Assembly (NCBI GenBank): GCA_004794655.1
Contig: SMMW01000053.1
Location: 216,501 to 280,500, forward strand
Direction: 5' to 3'
DNA from: Marisa cornuarietis
Taxonomy: Eukaryota; Mollusca; Gastropoda; Architaenioglossa; Ampullariidae
DNA: 64,000 nucleotides
This document shows, one piece after another, positions 1-17,167 of this stretch. Positions within the stretch are counted from its first letter, which is position 1; each line of letters starts with the position of its first letter. The position numbers were made by a program, and so were the translations under genes. The notes under the pieces are model-generated. The model made no database searches. It had not been told where the DNA came from and was given only the letters and a program-made list of their open reading frames with translations.

Positions 1-335
1 AACTAGAAAGGGAATTATTTTTTCAGAACAATGAATTACTAGATCCATATTAGGGAGTACAACGACATATTGAAAGAGAGCAAGTGCTTGCTGTTTCAAT
101 GGTTTGAAAGTGATTTTCTGTATACCTTACAATTTGTAAGTTTTCTTTTTCTATTTAGTTTCAGTCAAGCTTTCTGTTTGTCTGCATCTTTTTTCCTTTT
201 GTCCAATTTTGTTTCTTTCGTTCAAATACATTTCCCTTTATCGTAGTTGTCTTATTATCTTTCTTACTTTAAGATTTTGTCTTGATCTTTTGCCCTTTCT
301 TTTAAGTTGATCTCGCTAAAATCTTTTCACCATAC

Positions 336-1666
336 CTTGGAGGTAGTCTTGAAGATTCTGGAGTAAGTATGTTTTGTTTTCCAGCTGATTCTGAAGACTG
401 TCGGCGAGTTCTTTGACTCGGAGGTTCTTCTCTGTCAGTCGATCTATTTCCACTCGTTTCTCGTTTTTAAGGATCTCCTGCTCGGCTTCTACAAGTGACA
501 GTCGCATCCTGACCTCGTCCACAGTCACAGAGGAAGACCGAAGTACACTTGCATTGTGGGGTAAACAAGAGGCCGGAGGTAACTTGGAGAACAAGCGACA
601 GGTGTAGCTACCTCCTTCTACAGGGTTGGGCAGGTTAATAATAAAGAAACCATCGATGTGTGTAGAAGTGAGGTGCTTCTCTCCAGATGGAAACTGCGCA
701 AAAATCCGAACAATATTGGTAAAAGCTCTTTAATTAAAGAAAATTACATCATCATCTGTAGTCAGAATTATTAAGGAAAAAGTTTGCAATGGATGTTAAG
801 AGATTGCCAGTATGTTGCCTGAACCAGGGTCAATTGCTTTACAAGTCATCGAACTTTCACTCGAAATCACGTGACCTGAAGACAAGGGCTACTTAAACAT
901 TTGAAAATCTGTGAACTGAAAGTATGCGAAATACAAAGGTAATTTAATCCTGTGGCTTTCTGGTATTTTATTTTTCGATTATAATCAAGGTTGCAAATCA
1001 AATTAATGTGTACAGTTTTCATAACATAAACTTTATCCTTCAGCAAAGTTCTGTAATAAAAAAAAGCAGGTGGCTTAACAGCTATTAATGTGGATAAATA
1101 TGTCACAAAGAAGACAAAAGAATTAGTTATACTCTCAGAAAGGTTAAGAGTATAGCCTGACAGTATTTGGCGTACCAACTTTAAGGAAAGAAATCTTAGT
1201 TCTTTTTACCGATACAGAATCTTAATTTGTTGCTTTTAGCGACGTATTTATCTATGTGAAACAATACTGTTAAGCTAAGATTTAAGAATCTACTTGCTAT
1301 TACATCGTTTGGTTCTTCCATACACACAATGGCAATTTACTCCATTCATTTATCTTGGTTTATACTAACGGTCCATTCAACAGACTGAGGCGGGTGACCA
1401 GTGATGACGTAGCCTCCGCACGAGAGCTGCACGTGCAGCTGGCCAGTGCTGTTGTCGTAGACCGCCACGCGCTCTTGACGCGCGCTCAGAGACTCGCTTG
1501 CGTAAATCAGAGGATCTGGAACAAAAGTTGAACAAATTATGTTGAGCTCGTGGATATAGTAATGACTTCTGTCAAAAATATATAGTTTATATGTCATGAA
1601 ATATGTCTCTCGTGAATGTATGCAAATGATTAAAAAAGATGGACGGTTTATTTGTATAAATGTACC

Positions 1667-1697
<31 letters not shown>

Positions 1698-3001
1698 TCC
1701 TTTTCGTGTGTGTAGATGCAAGTTAGTGTTATGGAAAATGTTATAGTAACATAAGTGCAGTGTTACAAGATATTTTTCAAGAGAGTAAGAAAGTGTCACC
1801 CTTTAACTTCGTCAGTGAATGACATTGGTAGCCTGACAACTACAAGAAGTCCAAGACACGTGTGAGACGTCCTAAAGGATGTATGATAATATGATAGTTC
1901 ATCACAACACTCCGTAGCTTATTAAAGGCCATTGGGAATGCAGGATATATTGCTGTCGTGATTACTAGACTGTACAAAGTATATAATAAGGAACGAAGTC
2001 TCTAGTAGCAGAAACACTGCATCATCTCCTGTTCCTTTGAAGAGTGGGATGTTTGAATGCTCTGTTCTTGAGCGTATTGTATTCTCTGTGTATCATCATC
2101 TCCTGTTCCTTTGAAGAGTGGGATGTTTCAATGTTCTGTTCTTGCGTGTATTGTATTCTCTGTGCATATCCATCTCTTCCACTGTTTCTTCAAACTGCGT
2201 TTAAATTCGAAACCTTCACATCCGGTCTTTGGAAAACATTTGGCTTAACCTATAGTAATATTCTGACCACTCTTTAATTCTTTATCTACGCACGATTTTT
2301 TGTTATCTGATGTTATCTGTTTACTGTTGCTTGAGTTTCATGTACAGTTGATAGTAGGTTCGTTTATTGTCTTTCGTGTGCAGTTTGCATAGACACGACG
2401 AAATGCGTTTTACAAATTCGATTATGTCTTGATTATTATACGTTTCTAATAATGACACCATTTGGTGGAACTATTATTCCTACCTTCTGCTACTACCAAG
2501 ACAGCCGTCCGGTTATACACAGCAAAGGATGAGCCCTGAACAATGCTGACCGACACAGAAAACTCGCCGCTGTCCTGACCGGTGACAAACTTCAGGGCGA
2601 GTCCTGCCTGGCGGACATTATGTATCCTGTCAGAGAAGGACGTGCGAAGCGGTAAAAAGTCGCCTTCCACGACAGCGGCAATAACTCTACGACTGTCGTT
2701 ACCAGAGTTGAAATACCACTTGATGTCCTCGACTACCTCTCCATCTTGTACAGAATAGTCCCAGGGAAGTTTAATGCTGTCTCCTACGCAAGCGTATAAA
2801 TCAGCGCCATCTTGGAGCGTTGACGTCCATTCAAAGCTGATTATTCCTAGAGGAAATACGTGTAGACATACATTAGTATATACATACATGAGCTCAGCCA
2901 TACATTTCAAACTCGAGAACACGCTTCTCTAAAGAGATGCTTTCAAGAAGATGCTTACCTCGACAAAAGAAAGAAAGGACGACCATCCACGTGTACGCCA
3001 T
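336..3001 (-). CDS. QREP-like secreted lectin, gene A (Ig-Ig-coiled coil; C1q exon off the left edge)
   Basis: This is a partial gene of four coding exons. They are the signal peptide (3001-2959), Ig1 (2846-2484), Ig2 first half (1515-1370) and Ig2 second half plus stalk (693-336). Phases agree at each join: donors GTAAGC, GTAGGA, GTTAGT and GTATGG, with AG acceptors before each next exon. The start MAYTWMVVLSFFC is a typical signal peptide. Ig2 keeps its Cys pair (QLSCGG and SYTCRL); Ig1 lacks the usual pair. After Ig2 comes a coiled coil rich in Leu, Glu and Lys. The frame leaves the last exon in phase 1, as in gene B, so a C1q exon is expected beyond position 1. About 303 residues are visible, with several N-glycosylation sequons (NDS, NRT, NST, NAS, NKT). 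The likely role is a secreted, oligomeric pattern-recognition lectin. The recognition domain is not seen here, so the C1q call rests on the paralogue. Confidence 0.85.
2020..2166. repeat. Tandem duplication, about 74 bp x 2
   Basis: A segment starting catcatctcctgttcc at 2020 recurs at 2094 with a few substitutions and a one-base deletion. It lies in the intron of gene A between the Ig1 exon and the first half of Ig2. Confidence 0.85.
2484..2846 (-). CDS. Ig-like domain 1 exon of gene A
   Basis: This 363-nt exon has exactly the length of its gene B counterpart. It encodes a V-type Ig fold with the landmarks LPWDY, IKWYF and DSGEF. The residues where an Ig domain normally places its disulfide Cys pair are Trp (LPW) and Val (DSGEFSV). 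One unpaired Cys lies at YACVGD. By eye it is about two-thirds identical in protein to gene B, with one perfectly conserved 75-nt block. Confidence 0.85.
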
Positions 3002-4360
3002 CCTACCAAAATCCTTCAATGAGATAACGACGAGCTCTTGTGAAATAGAGATTTCTATGAGATCTGTAAGCGAAATCACATCGAGACTGAGGCTATTTTG
3101 CAGTCAAATGCAAGAGTCAAGTATTGTCTTTGTGGGAATTTACATACATTCAGAGCAAAAGATAAGAAGGAGGAATGATTGAGCAATACGGTCTAAAAAT
3201 AACTATATCTTGGTCACGAAGCAATGGAGATAACCTACATTGTAAAGTGTTTTGCTGTTCGATGAAGAAGTTGCTCACATCAAAGATAAAAGGCACAAAG
3301 TCTAGAAGACACAAGGGGAGTTGCTAAACGGGTCCAGTGCACATGGAAGGTGGAGACGATCCTCTTCTTCCGGCTTTATTTTCTATAAATCAGGTACTGA
3401 TTTATTCTGGAAAGGTATTGGGATGGCAGGGTGGAGCTGCCAATCACAGGGTGAAATGGGCTTCCAGTCAGCGACCTGCTCCATTGCCGAGCAAAGCCAG
3501 TTGTAGGCTACACAGTCTTCCCATCAATGTTAATACCCAGACTCCCAAATTCAGACTAGACTTAGAAAAGTTGACTTACACTTGAGACCGGCGACTTAAG
3601 ACTTACTTTCAAGATCTCAAAGAAATACTACCAAAGAACTGCAAGGAGAAAGAGGTCAGAGGTGAACAGTTTTACCCGCGCACAGATGTCTTCTCTTGTC
3701 CTGTGTGGTGGAATGTTATGAAAGTACAACTGGCGGAACTGATTTTACTGACATTCTCTGTGGAGTGGTTGTAGCAGCCCTGAGATCACTTTATTCAACA
3801 TTTGATGACCACAAACAGAGAGAAAAAAGACAGGCCCTGTTACACGCACACACAGATAAAGATGGCAGAAAATAGTCTGCAAAAGCCAGAAAAGGCCGAT
3901 CTCTCCCCCTGGTACAGAATCATCCTATAGAAACCCTTTGCTACTCTGTATTCATCTGTAAACATCGACGTCGTCTTGGAATCCTTACGATTAAGTAAAA
4001 GGTTTTTATGATTAGAATGGGAGAATTATATAGTTATACAATCATTTCTGTATCTTACAAGACAATAACTGGATAGTGCTGCTATGTTTTTCAATCTGTA
4101 AGCTAATATTTTCTGTACTTGTAAAACACACTTCGGAATTTGCTATCGCAGACTTTTTTAAAGCGATAACAATGCACAGCCGACATTTAAGTTTTTGGAG
4201 ACACAAAAACATGACCCAATCCGTATTCAAAAGTAGGTAAAAAGGCTGATAAAATATCACTTCAGCTATTTTATGTACATAGAAGTAAAACACAGTAAAT
4301 AAAAAGGCGTGGTGGGTGGGGGAGTAGACAGGATCGCAATCACGTTGTCGTCAAATATAA

Positions 4361-4433
<73 letters not shown>

Positions 4434-5256
4434 GCTACCGAGAAAAGAGGAAGGGGAAAGTAGGAAGAGTGTGGAAGGCGGTGGTGGGTAGGTGGTAAGA
4501 CAGACAGACCTCCCTACTAACACAGGGAGAGTAACGAGGGAACAGCTGTAGGAAGTCCTCCATTCGTCGACCTAACTCTTCATCATTAGCTTAACTCTTC
4601 ATCAAGCCGATAATTTCCTTGGTGAGTACAGTTCAGCATACATACTTTAGATGGCCCCACAGTCCCCATGAGGGTGGGGGAGGGTGGGGACAGACACATT
4701 TCTGTCCCAGACTGACGTTCCTTCTTACAGTCTCGGAATGAAGTCTGTTGCTGGTCGCTGTACACCATGCAGTTGAGATGGAGAACCAGAAAAATTCAAA
4801 GACGAGGACAGACAAGATTTGCTAATTTTGCCTTTTCCATTGGAAATTCGATTGTCCCCAGCAACGTCGTACCAAGTGATATACTTTTATTGAGTGGACG
4901 TTCGCCTGTCTCCGACGGCAAAGCAGAGCTTAGATAATCAGACGGTCGTCTGTCCCCAGCGAATGACGGACAGCATGAGTGTACGAGCCTGCGTAAGCAA
5001 TGATGATGATGATGATGATGAAAGAACTTCTACATGTCTGAGAGTCTGTGTATGAGAGAGGATGATAACTCACTCTAATGTAGCTCGACTGTGGTAATTA
5101 TTGAATGAAAATAATATTAATGAGCAAGGAAGTAAGGAAATGTACTTTTTTTATTTGACACTGAATATTAGACAGGGGGAGACAAAAATATGCATGTAAA
5201 TACACCAGCTTAACATAATATCTCTGTTATTAAATAATTTAGCAACACAAATCACA
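3002..5256. other. Intergenic region between the two lectin paralogues
   Basis: I see no convincing exon here. It should contain the promoter of gene A (just above 3001) and the end of gene B, but no clear TATA-like box was found. The (ACAG)n array at 4362-4434 is the main repeat, and a short (GAT)n lies near 5000. Confidence 0.6.
4362..4434. repeat. (ACAG)n microsatellite
   Basis: About 18 near-perfect tetranucleotide copies, between genes A and B. The open frames across it are repeat-driven. Confidence 0.95.
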
Positions 5257-5262
5257 TTTATT
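5257..5262 (-). terminator. Possible polyadenylation signal of gene B
   Basis: AATAAA on the minus strand (TTTATT on plus) lies about 210 nt beyond the stop codon. A second AATAAA is at 5150-5155. The choice between them cannot be made without transcript ends. Confidence 0.35.
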
Positions 5263-5471
5263 TTAAATACAACAACTGTTTGAGGTCACTTCTCTGTGCC
5301 GATAAATTATCATAAAATATTTTTAATATCTGAAACAAACTTTCTTACATTCAGCTCAGAATGGAAGACACCGTAACTTAGTTTTAGTTTTTCTTCTTTT
5401 TGTTTACTATAGAGAAAGCAAAAAGTTAAATTTGTATTCAAACTGTAACACAAAGATCAAGTGTACGGACA

Positions 5472-9913
<4,442 letters not shown>

Positions 9914-11664
9914 CTTCTCAAAACGTTTTGGACAAGATACTCTATACTTGCTCAAAAATAGACGTACAAGCGAGATTACAACGATATCACAGCGAGATCA
10001 CAGCTTGATTTGAACAATTTGAAAGAAGAGGAACTAAAAAGAAGCGGAAAAGGATCCCGTTATATCGTCCTGGCCAATATCCAAAATAACAGAAAGAAAA
10101 CAAATGTAGGCTGAGGTATTGTAACTTTGAATGCAAGGTACGAACTTTGAGGCCTTCATAGATTTATCAAACTGAAAGATAAATTATCTTTTTCTAATAA
10201 GGATGATTAAGCAAAATTAAGTTGAAGGATTTAATCGTTATCTCTTTGTCATGAGCCCTATAGATGGCGTGGACACAAAACAGTATTGCATTTTGCTGAC
10301 TGGCTGATATTAAACGATCCGGTTATTTCTTTATACACGTGTTTCTCTGAAGTCAAGTGACGAAACGTCATTAATAGATGATTATTTTCTTTTTACTAGT
10401 CATTTCAGTTTGACAATTATTTATTTCAGAATTTTTTTTTAAAAGAATAAGGCTGACGCTTTGCCATCCTCTCTCACAGAGTACACAGATATTTGTGACG
10501 TTTTCATTTAACACACACACACACACACACACACGTGTACAAGCTTGCACGCACAGAGCTTTAGTTAACTGAAGTCTGATAATATTTGTCTAATTTTAAA
10601 CCTAGTTAAAATTAAACTTACTGAGGTCACCTGTCCAGCTAAGCCTGTGTGGCTACTTATGACATTTCTGATAATGAATGTCACAATAATGACTAATAAA
10701 AATCGCAGATTTTACCCAGACACACGTCTGTGAAAGATTCATTATTTTGACACCTGCAGCCGCGTAGCTGTTCCACTGCTTCTAAAGGGAAAGTAGCGAT
10801 GCTGGAGAAAGATGGTCTCCCTTGATCGTTGTTTTTACCGCGAAGCTGCAGTCTTGGGTCTCTCTCTCTCTCTGCAACTTTATTGTTTGCTCGCATGTTA
10901 CTTTGTTTCTCACATAATAGAGTGTGTATACCGCACTGTGTCAGGCTGCTGGTGGCCTTGTAAACTTCATTAACATTATCAGATGCACAATTATGTGATT
11001 ATTATAGCAAAGAACTTAAACAGTTTCCTGATACAGGTTGCTAACAGCTACCCACACATCGTTTATATGTTATTTTTAATATGCCAGTAAAATGGTAGAT
11101 GATGTTTTTATCAATGTAAGCTTGGGCTACTTGGTCTTGTCTTTCCTTTGAGTCATATAGTTTTGTCTAAAATTAGAATATTTTCTCTCTTTTTAAAATC
11201 GATTCATACTCATTACGAAGTTAGCGCAGTGGCGAATGATATATTCAACAGGCTGTAATGTTATAATGTTCCTAGTATTGTACTATATGTTATATACTCA
11301 AAGCAGTAGTTTCTGTCTTAATCTCGAGACCACAGAAAGGTTGACCTGATAGCATAGATGATAAAATTCCAGCAAAAATTATTTATTAACTTAAAATTAC
11401 AAATATCAAGGTGCGGAACAAAAGGATTTATCACTTACGAGCTCTGGCAAATGAAAAAATAGTCCGGCAGACAGGACACAGACAGGATAGAAGGAAAGTA
11501 AGACAGACAGACCAACAGAAAGACGAGAAGGGAGCTGGTAAGCAGATAGTCAGCAGGCGAGAGAGACAAACACCCACACGGACATGTTGACAGATATAAC
11601 ACTTCATTTAAAATGTTATTTAATTTCATGAAGTTACAAGTTTTACTTTGTCTTTCTTTACATC

Positions 11665-11722
<58 letters not shown>

Positions 11723-12557
11723 TAAGATAGCCTGTAGTTTTAAGATTGTTGATAGAGATTCATCTTGAGTTATATCATTCAGGGTTCGAAATAATTGCAC
11801 TTTTTTATTAGTGTAACACTAAAGTCATTTTAAAATTGCGGTACATACATAACCACGGGAGCAGAAAAATCAAAAACTCAACCTATAAGGCATGTTTGAC
11901 ATGTCAAGTGTAATTTGTATGACCAGACCTGCTTACACCCATTAAAAATATCAGACATTGCACAGAGCTGCATTCAAGACGTTTCGTCTTATATACTTTA
12001 TACGTTAAACGAGAAAATATTTAAGGAGCTAAAATGTGTTACCTGCTAAAGACTCCCTTGAATGGTTCGTGCTTTGTACACATACTGATAGATATTGGGA
12101 AAATATATAGAGTGTTGTGTCTTACGCACAACCATTTTAACAGCACAGGTGCGAAGAAGGTGCAATACTTCACAACTGTCTGAAGTATTTTGGAACTGGA
12201 AAACAAAACGATCCATAACGAGTGCAACATCTGTACCAGCTGGTCGGTGAGACTGAACAGCAGTAGCGGATATCGTGAAATTTACAACAGAAGAACACAA
12301 ATAACAAAATATGCTGCTAGAAAACAAGAATCATGTTATCAAACATGACAGAGAGATAAAATGTATTTCAGCTCAGAAAGTTAGCAACAAACAAACTGAA
12401 GACGATGCACTATACAGAGAAGTCAGCTGAGCACGGGGAAGACTCATATCTAAGATGTCCATGGTATCCCCACGTTCAGATGGTGGAGTTTAGAAATGAA
12501 GCACAAAAGTTAACTTCTTCATCTGGCGACAGTCAACATCTTTGTTTCCTTGGCAAT
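9914..12557. other. Intergenic region between lectin gene B and the serpin
   Basis: It holds the upstream region of gene B and the downstream region of the serpin gene. Repeats are (AC)n at 10511-10534 and (GT)n at 11667-11721. A minus-strand frame at 12046-12327 has fairly natural composition and a GTAAGA donor-like site near 12125, but I recognise no family. It could be an uncharacterised exon or chance. Confidence 0.5.
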
Positions 12558-12731
12558 TCACTGGCTGGTAGCAGAAGGGTCGGTCACTCTACCCATAAAC
12601 AAATTCTGCCTCTCGGTCTTGTCTCGCAAAATAAACAAGAAGGAACGATTGACATTGAAAAATGGAGCACCTGACCTCGCAGTCGCACGCAAGGCTACAA
12701 CCGCAGAAGCTTTTGTTCCAGTTTCTGTCAC
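12558..12731 (-). CDS. Serpin exon 7: reactive-centre loop and C-terminus
   Basis: The exon has 57 codons plus stop, after acceptor TTTGAAG in phase 0. It joins LHEALIE (exon 6) to VTETGTKAS, restoring the usual IEV hinge sequence. It carries the whole reactive loop, including predicted P1 Arg and P1' Ser, so alternative copies of this exon would change target specificity; I found only one. A (TA)n run sits just upstream of the acceptor. Confidence 0.92.
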   Translation of the reverse strand: MTETGTKASAVVALRATARSGAPFFNVNRSFLFILRDKTERQNLFMGRVTDPSATSQ

Positions 12732-12817
12732 CTTCAAACACACAGTATATATATATATATATATATGTTATCTTTAACAATGTTTACAGTCTACAACAGA
12801 CCATAAGTAGATATTCT

Positions 12818-12873
<56 letters not shown>

Positions 12874-13549
12874 GACGGAATCAAGTGCAGACAGAGGCGA
12901 ATGACAAATCTTTATTAACGTGGGTAACAAAATTAAGAAAAAGTTATGCGTTTTTACAAAATGGATCAAAGATGATAAAACCCATACTCAACATGATTAC
13001 AATACAAAGGTATAAAATCACAAATGAAAAAATATAGAAAGATTGGGATTGATGTCCGAACTGACATGAATTAAATTTTTGGGACCAATGAATAAGTCAC
13101 GTGTACCATATGTTACTTAGAGAAAAAGAGAGAGTAGAGTAGAGAGAGAGACTGGGAAATGATATAGCTAAGTTCACCAGCTTCTTTCCCTCCCATGAAC
13201 TACCTCAATCAGAGCCTCGTGCAGAACTGCGCTGATGAACAAGCGTCCAGGGACTGGGTGTTGCATCATGGGAAGGAGATCAGCGCAATGTTCTTCAAAG
13301 AGACTGGAGAGACCCAGCGCCTTCAAACCTTCGATGAGATCGTTCTGGACTCTCACTTCAAACTTAGGGACGCCGATGATGTACGGAATGGATCTGGGCA
13401 TGTCCGTCACCGCCGCCTCCAGCAACTGCAGCAGAAATGCATCCCAGTCGTACCTCTTGACTTGAGCTTCTAGAATATACCACTCACACACTCACACCAG
13501 ATTCTGTTCTTCTTTGGTAAGAATCTATTTGACTGCTAAAAGTGCCGTG

Positions 13550-13639
<90 letters not shown>

Positions 13640-16600
13640 CAAAATTAATAATGTTTTCAAGCCAGAGGTAAGTACACATTATACTTAAATAGCTGCTTTT
13701 CAAACTTGAAAGTGATAATCATTTGTTTACGACTGTGAGTTAGGAAGATGAGGTCTTCGTCTCCAGAATACCCTTTCCACCAACGCCGAGGAGTTAGAGT
13801 CTTCCAGTGCCAAGGGGAGCAACTGTCGCTGGCAAGGACGACTACTGTAGACATTTATTTGCACTTGACAGGAGAATTGCCAGCAGGGAGGATGCAGTAG
13901 GTCCAAGTTCAGGTTTTAAGGGAGTAGGCGAGTCAGTGCAAAGGTTTTACGATGTTTGAACTCCAGAGGGACCGCCTCAAACACGATTGTCGCCCTTCAT
14001 TGCTTATCCTACGCCTCTCTCTCCTCCTCGTGCCTACCGCAGCCTTGTATGCAGTCATTACCAGGAATGATGTTCATGGTTTTATTGACATAATATTTAG
14101 CTGGAAAAATACTGTTAGTGGATGGCAATGGCTGAAGGAGTGAGGGGAGATAGCAACAAATAAGCTTTGATGCGATGCTAACCTCACCACTGAGATTTCG
14201 CTCCAAGGTGGGCAACTCTTGGGCGGAGTCTGGCACGATCAAGAACAGGCTGAAGCGGTCGCCCGTGTAGGGAAGTTCCAGAACTGACGCGTTCAGCGGC
14301 TCAAAGGACTTTATCGAGTAGCTCCCCTGGTCCACCATTGTCGGCACCTGGACGATGTTGCCGCGGAGTGTGGTGAAGTCTTCGGGATATGTCTTCCATG
14401 GGAAAAACATCTGTTTCCATTGAGCCTTCAGGAAAAATAATAATAAATAATAATAGTGAAGATTTTTATAGCGCATATTCACACTCATAGAGAGCATGCT
14501 CTTAGCGCTTAAAACGAGGAAGAGACGTGGACTAAGTAGACACAGAACAAAGGGGACGAAAGAAAACGACAGTACTGACGAAACAGAAAACATTAAAAGG
14601 CATCAAGTAACAGGAACAGAAAAATATAGTGATTCTGCGAGAAAGATGGGTAAAGTAGCAAGAGGGAAGGGGGCGGGGTTAAGAAGGACGAGCATTGTGC
14701 GGACTGTGTTAGGAGAAATGCTCAAGGAAGAGGTGCGTTTTCAGTGCAGATTTGAAAGATTCAGTTGTAGGAAGGTGGCGGATATGGAAAGGAAGAGAAT
14801 TCCATTGTTTTGCAGCACAGTAGCCAAAAGTCCTGTGACCATATGTTGTTGTTCTGGTGACAGGAACAGTTAGGATACGGTCGTCAGACGAAGAGCGTAG
14901 TTGTCTGGACGGAGAGTAAGGGATGAGAAGTTCAGAGAAATAGTCAGGACAGGAGCCAGCAAAGAAATTAAAACACAGCACAGACAGTTTGTACTGAATG
15001 CGAGAACGGATGGGTAGCCAGTGTAGAAAACGAAGGAGAGGAGTGACATGGTCCCGTTTCCTTGCTCTAAGCACCAGACGCGCAGCAGAGTTCTGTACTC
15101 TCTGGAGTCTCTGAATGAGGTAGTCAGGGCAGCCTGCCAGCAAGGAGTTGCAGTAGTCAAGTCGAGAAAGAACAAACGCACAGACAAGAGTGTTGGTAGC
15201 GTGTGTAGAGAGAAAGTGACGGATAGCACTGATCTTACGGAGCTCATAATAGGCAGACCGACAGACAGATGCTACATGTCTATCGAGTGTCATGTCATCA
15301 GTGACAATAAATCCCAGATTCCTAACAGATGACGTGAAGGTGATGTTGCTGTCGCCCACCTTGATGTGATTGGGCAGACTGACGAGTGAAGGTTGATGTC
15401 TTCTTCTATGGCACAAGAGGGCTTCCGTTTTATCATCATTTAGTTTAAGCTTGTTTTTTAGCATCCAGCCCTTGACATCACTGATACAAGCTTCTATAGA
15501 GCTAATAGCAGAGTAAGACTCAGCCGGCGGAGTGGAACAGTAAAGCTGCGTGTCATCAGCATAGGATTGATGAGAAACCTGGTGAGACCGGATGCATGAA
15601 GAAAGGGGCTTAGTATACAGGATGAACAGAACTGGGCCAAGTACTGAGCCTTGGGGAACACCACAGAAAAGTGAAGCAGGGCGAGATGTCTGACCATCAA
15701 CTGACACAGTCTGGGTCCTATCAGTGAGATAGGAGTTGAACCATGAGAGCGCAGGTCCAGAAATCCCGTAGAGGGTGTGAAGTCTGTGAAGAAGCAGAGA
15801 GTGGTCTATAGTGTCAAATGCAGCAGACAGGTCCAGTAGGGTTAATGGAGAGACATCACCACTGTCAAGAGCAGATAATATGTCTGTTGTCACTTTAATA
15901 AGAGTGGTCTCGGTGCTGTGGAAAGGTCTATACGCCGACTGAGCTTGTGGGATAAGATGGTGCTCTTGTAAGTAGGCCCAGAGCTGTGTCAAAACTATTT
16001 TCTCTATGATCTTAGAGAGAAAAGACAAGTTGGAAACTGGGCGGTAGTTGTTCAGGACATTGACGTCAAGCGTGGATTTCTTTAGAAGTGGCCTCACCAC
16101 CGCATTTTTGAACAAAGATGGGAAAACACCTGACGACAGGCTGACATTTACAATATTAGTGATGGCAGGAAGTAGAGTATCTAGGCACTCGAGCAGAAGG
16201 CTTGTGGGCATCGGATCTAACTCGCAAGTTGTTGGTTTAGCTTTTAGGATAACCGCTTTCACATCGGTCTCAGAGACTGGTAGGAACTTGGACATGGAGC
16301 ATCCTGGGAGGACATCACAGGAGATGCTGTCAAGCACTGAAACAGAGTCTAAAGATGATCGAATGTCCAATATCTTGCTGGTGAAATAATCACTAAAAAC
16401 TTGCGGCAGCAGTGAAGCAGGGTAGGCAGTAGGCAGTGGTGTTGCTGTCTTAGATCCAGTCATTTGAGAGCAGATGGCAAAGAGCTTTTTGGAGGAGGTG
16501 CAGTTAATTATTTGGCCCTGAAGATATGATGCTTTAGCCGCATAAATGCATTTTGCAACGCTTCGCTTTGCGGCATTATAAATTTCTTTGTGGATGGCGA

Positions 16601-17136
16601 GTCCAGTCTTCCGCCAAACACGTTCAGCTCGCCGGCGCGTGCGCTTCAGGTCACGGAGTTCGACACGGATCTGTGAATGCCAAGGCGCACATTTAGACTG
16701 GCGCATCAGACGTCGAGACACAGGGGCATGGTCATCAACTACTCGACGCAAAACACAGTCAAGTTGCTCGGCAGAAGGTGGTTGGAGGAGCGCCATCTGA
16801 AGCTGTGCTTTGAATGCTAGTCTATCCACATTTTGTAATGACCGAGTGGGTCTGAAAACTGGCGCCGATGATGGGCATTTGCGATCCAGTTCGATTAGTA
16901 CTGAGTAGTGGTCAGATGAGAGATCGTGGGAAACATCAACTGACTGGACTAAGTGGTCATCAGGTCGATGTATGACCCAGTCCAGGATGTGATCTCTTTT
17001 GTGAGTTGGTTGCGACACGGACTGGACACCAGAGCGCATGCGTATAAGTCCCATGCATCTCTTAGCAACGACGACGACGAGCGATCAACATCACTTTAAC
17101 GACAACAGCCATCACTTTCTCGACCCCATATTATTA

Positions 17137-17167
<31 letters not shown>

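Noticed and set aside
11221..11260. A-box-like tagcgcagtggcg on the plus strand
   Set aside because: No B box at the right distance and no cloverleaf, so not called as a tRNA or SINE.
12046..12327. Minus-strand frame with a donor-like GTAAGA just downstream of the serpin
   Set aside because: Composition is plausible, but no family is recognised and splice sites are ambiguous. I noted it under the intergenic entry rather than calling a gene.
13174..13203. Apparent serpin stop at 13174
   Set aside because: The frame only reads through into intron 6. A donor (GAG, then GTAGTT) at 13203 joins in phase to the reactive-loop exon at 12731, so the early stop is not the real end.
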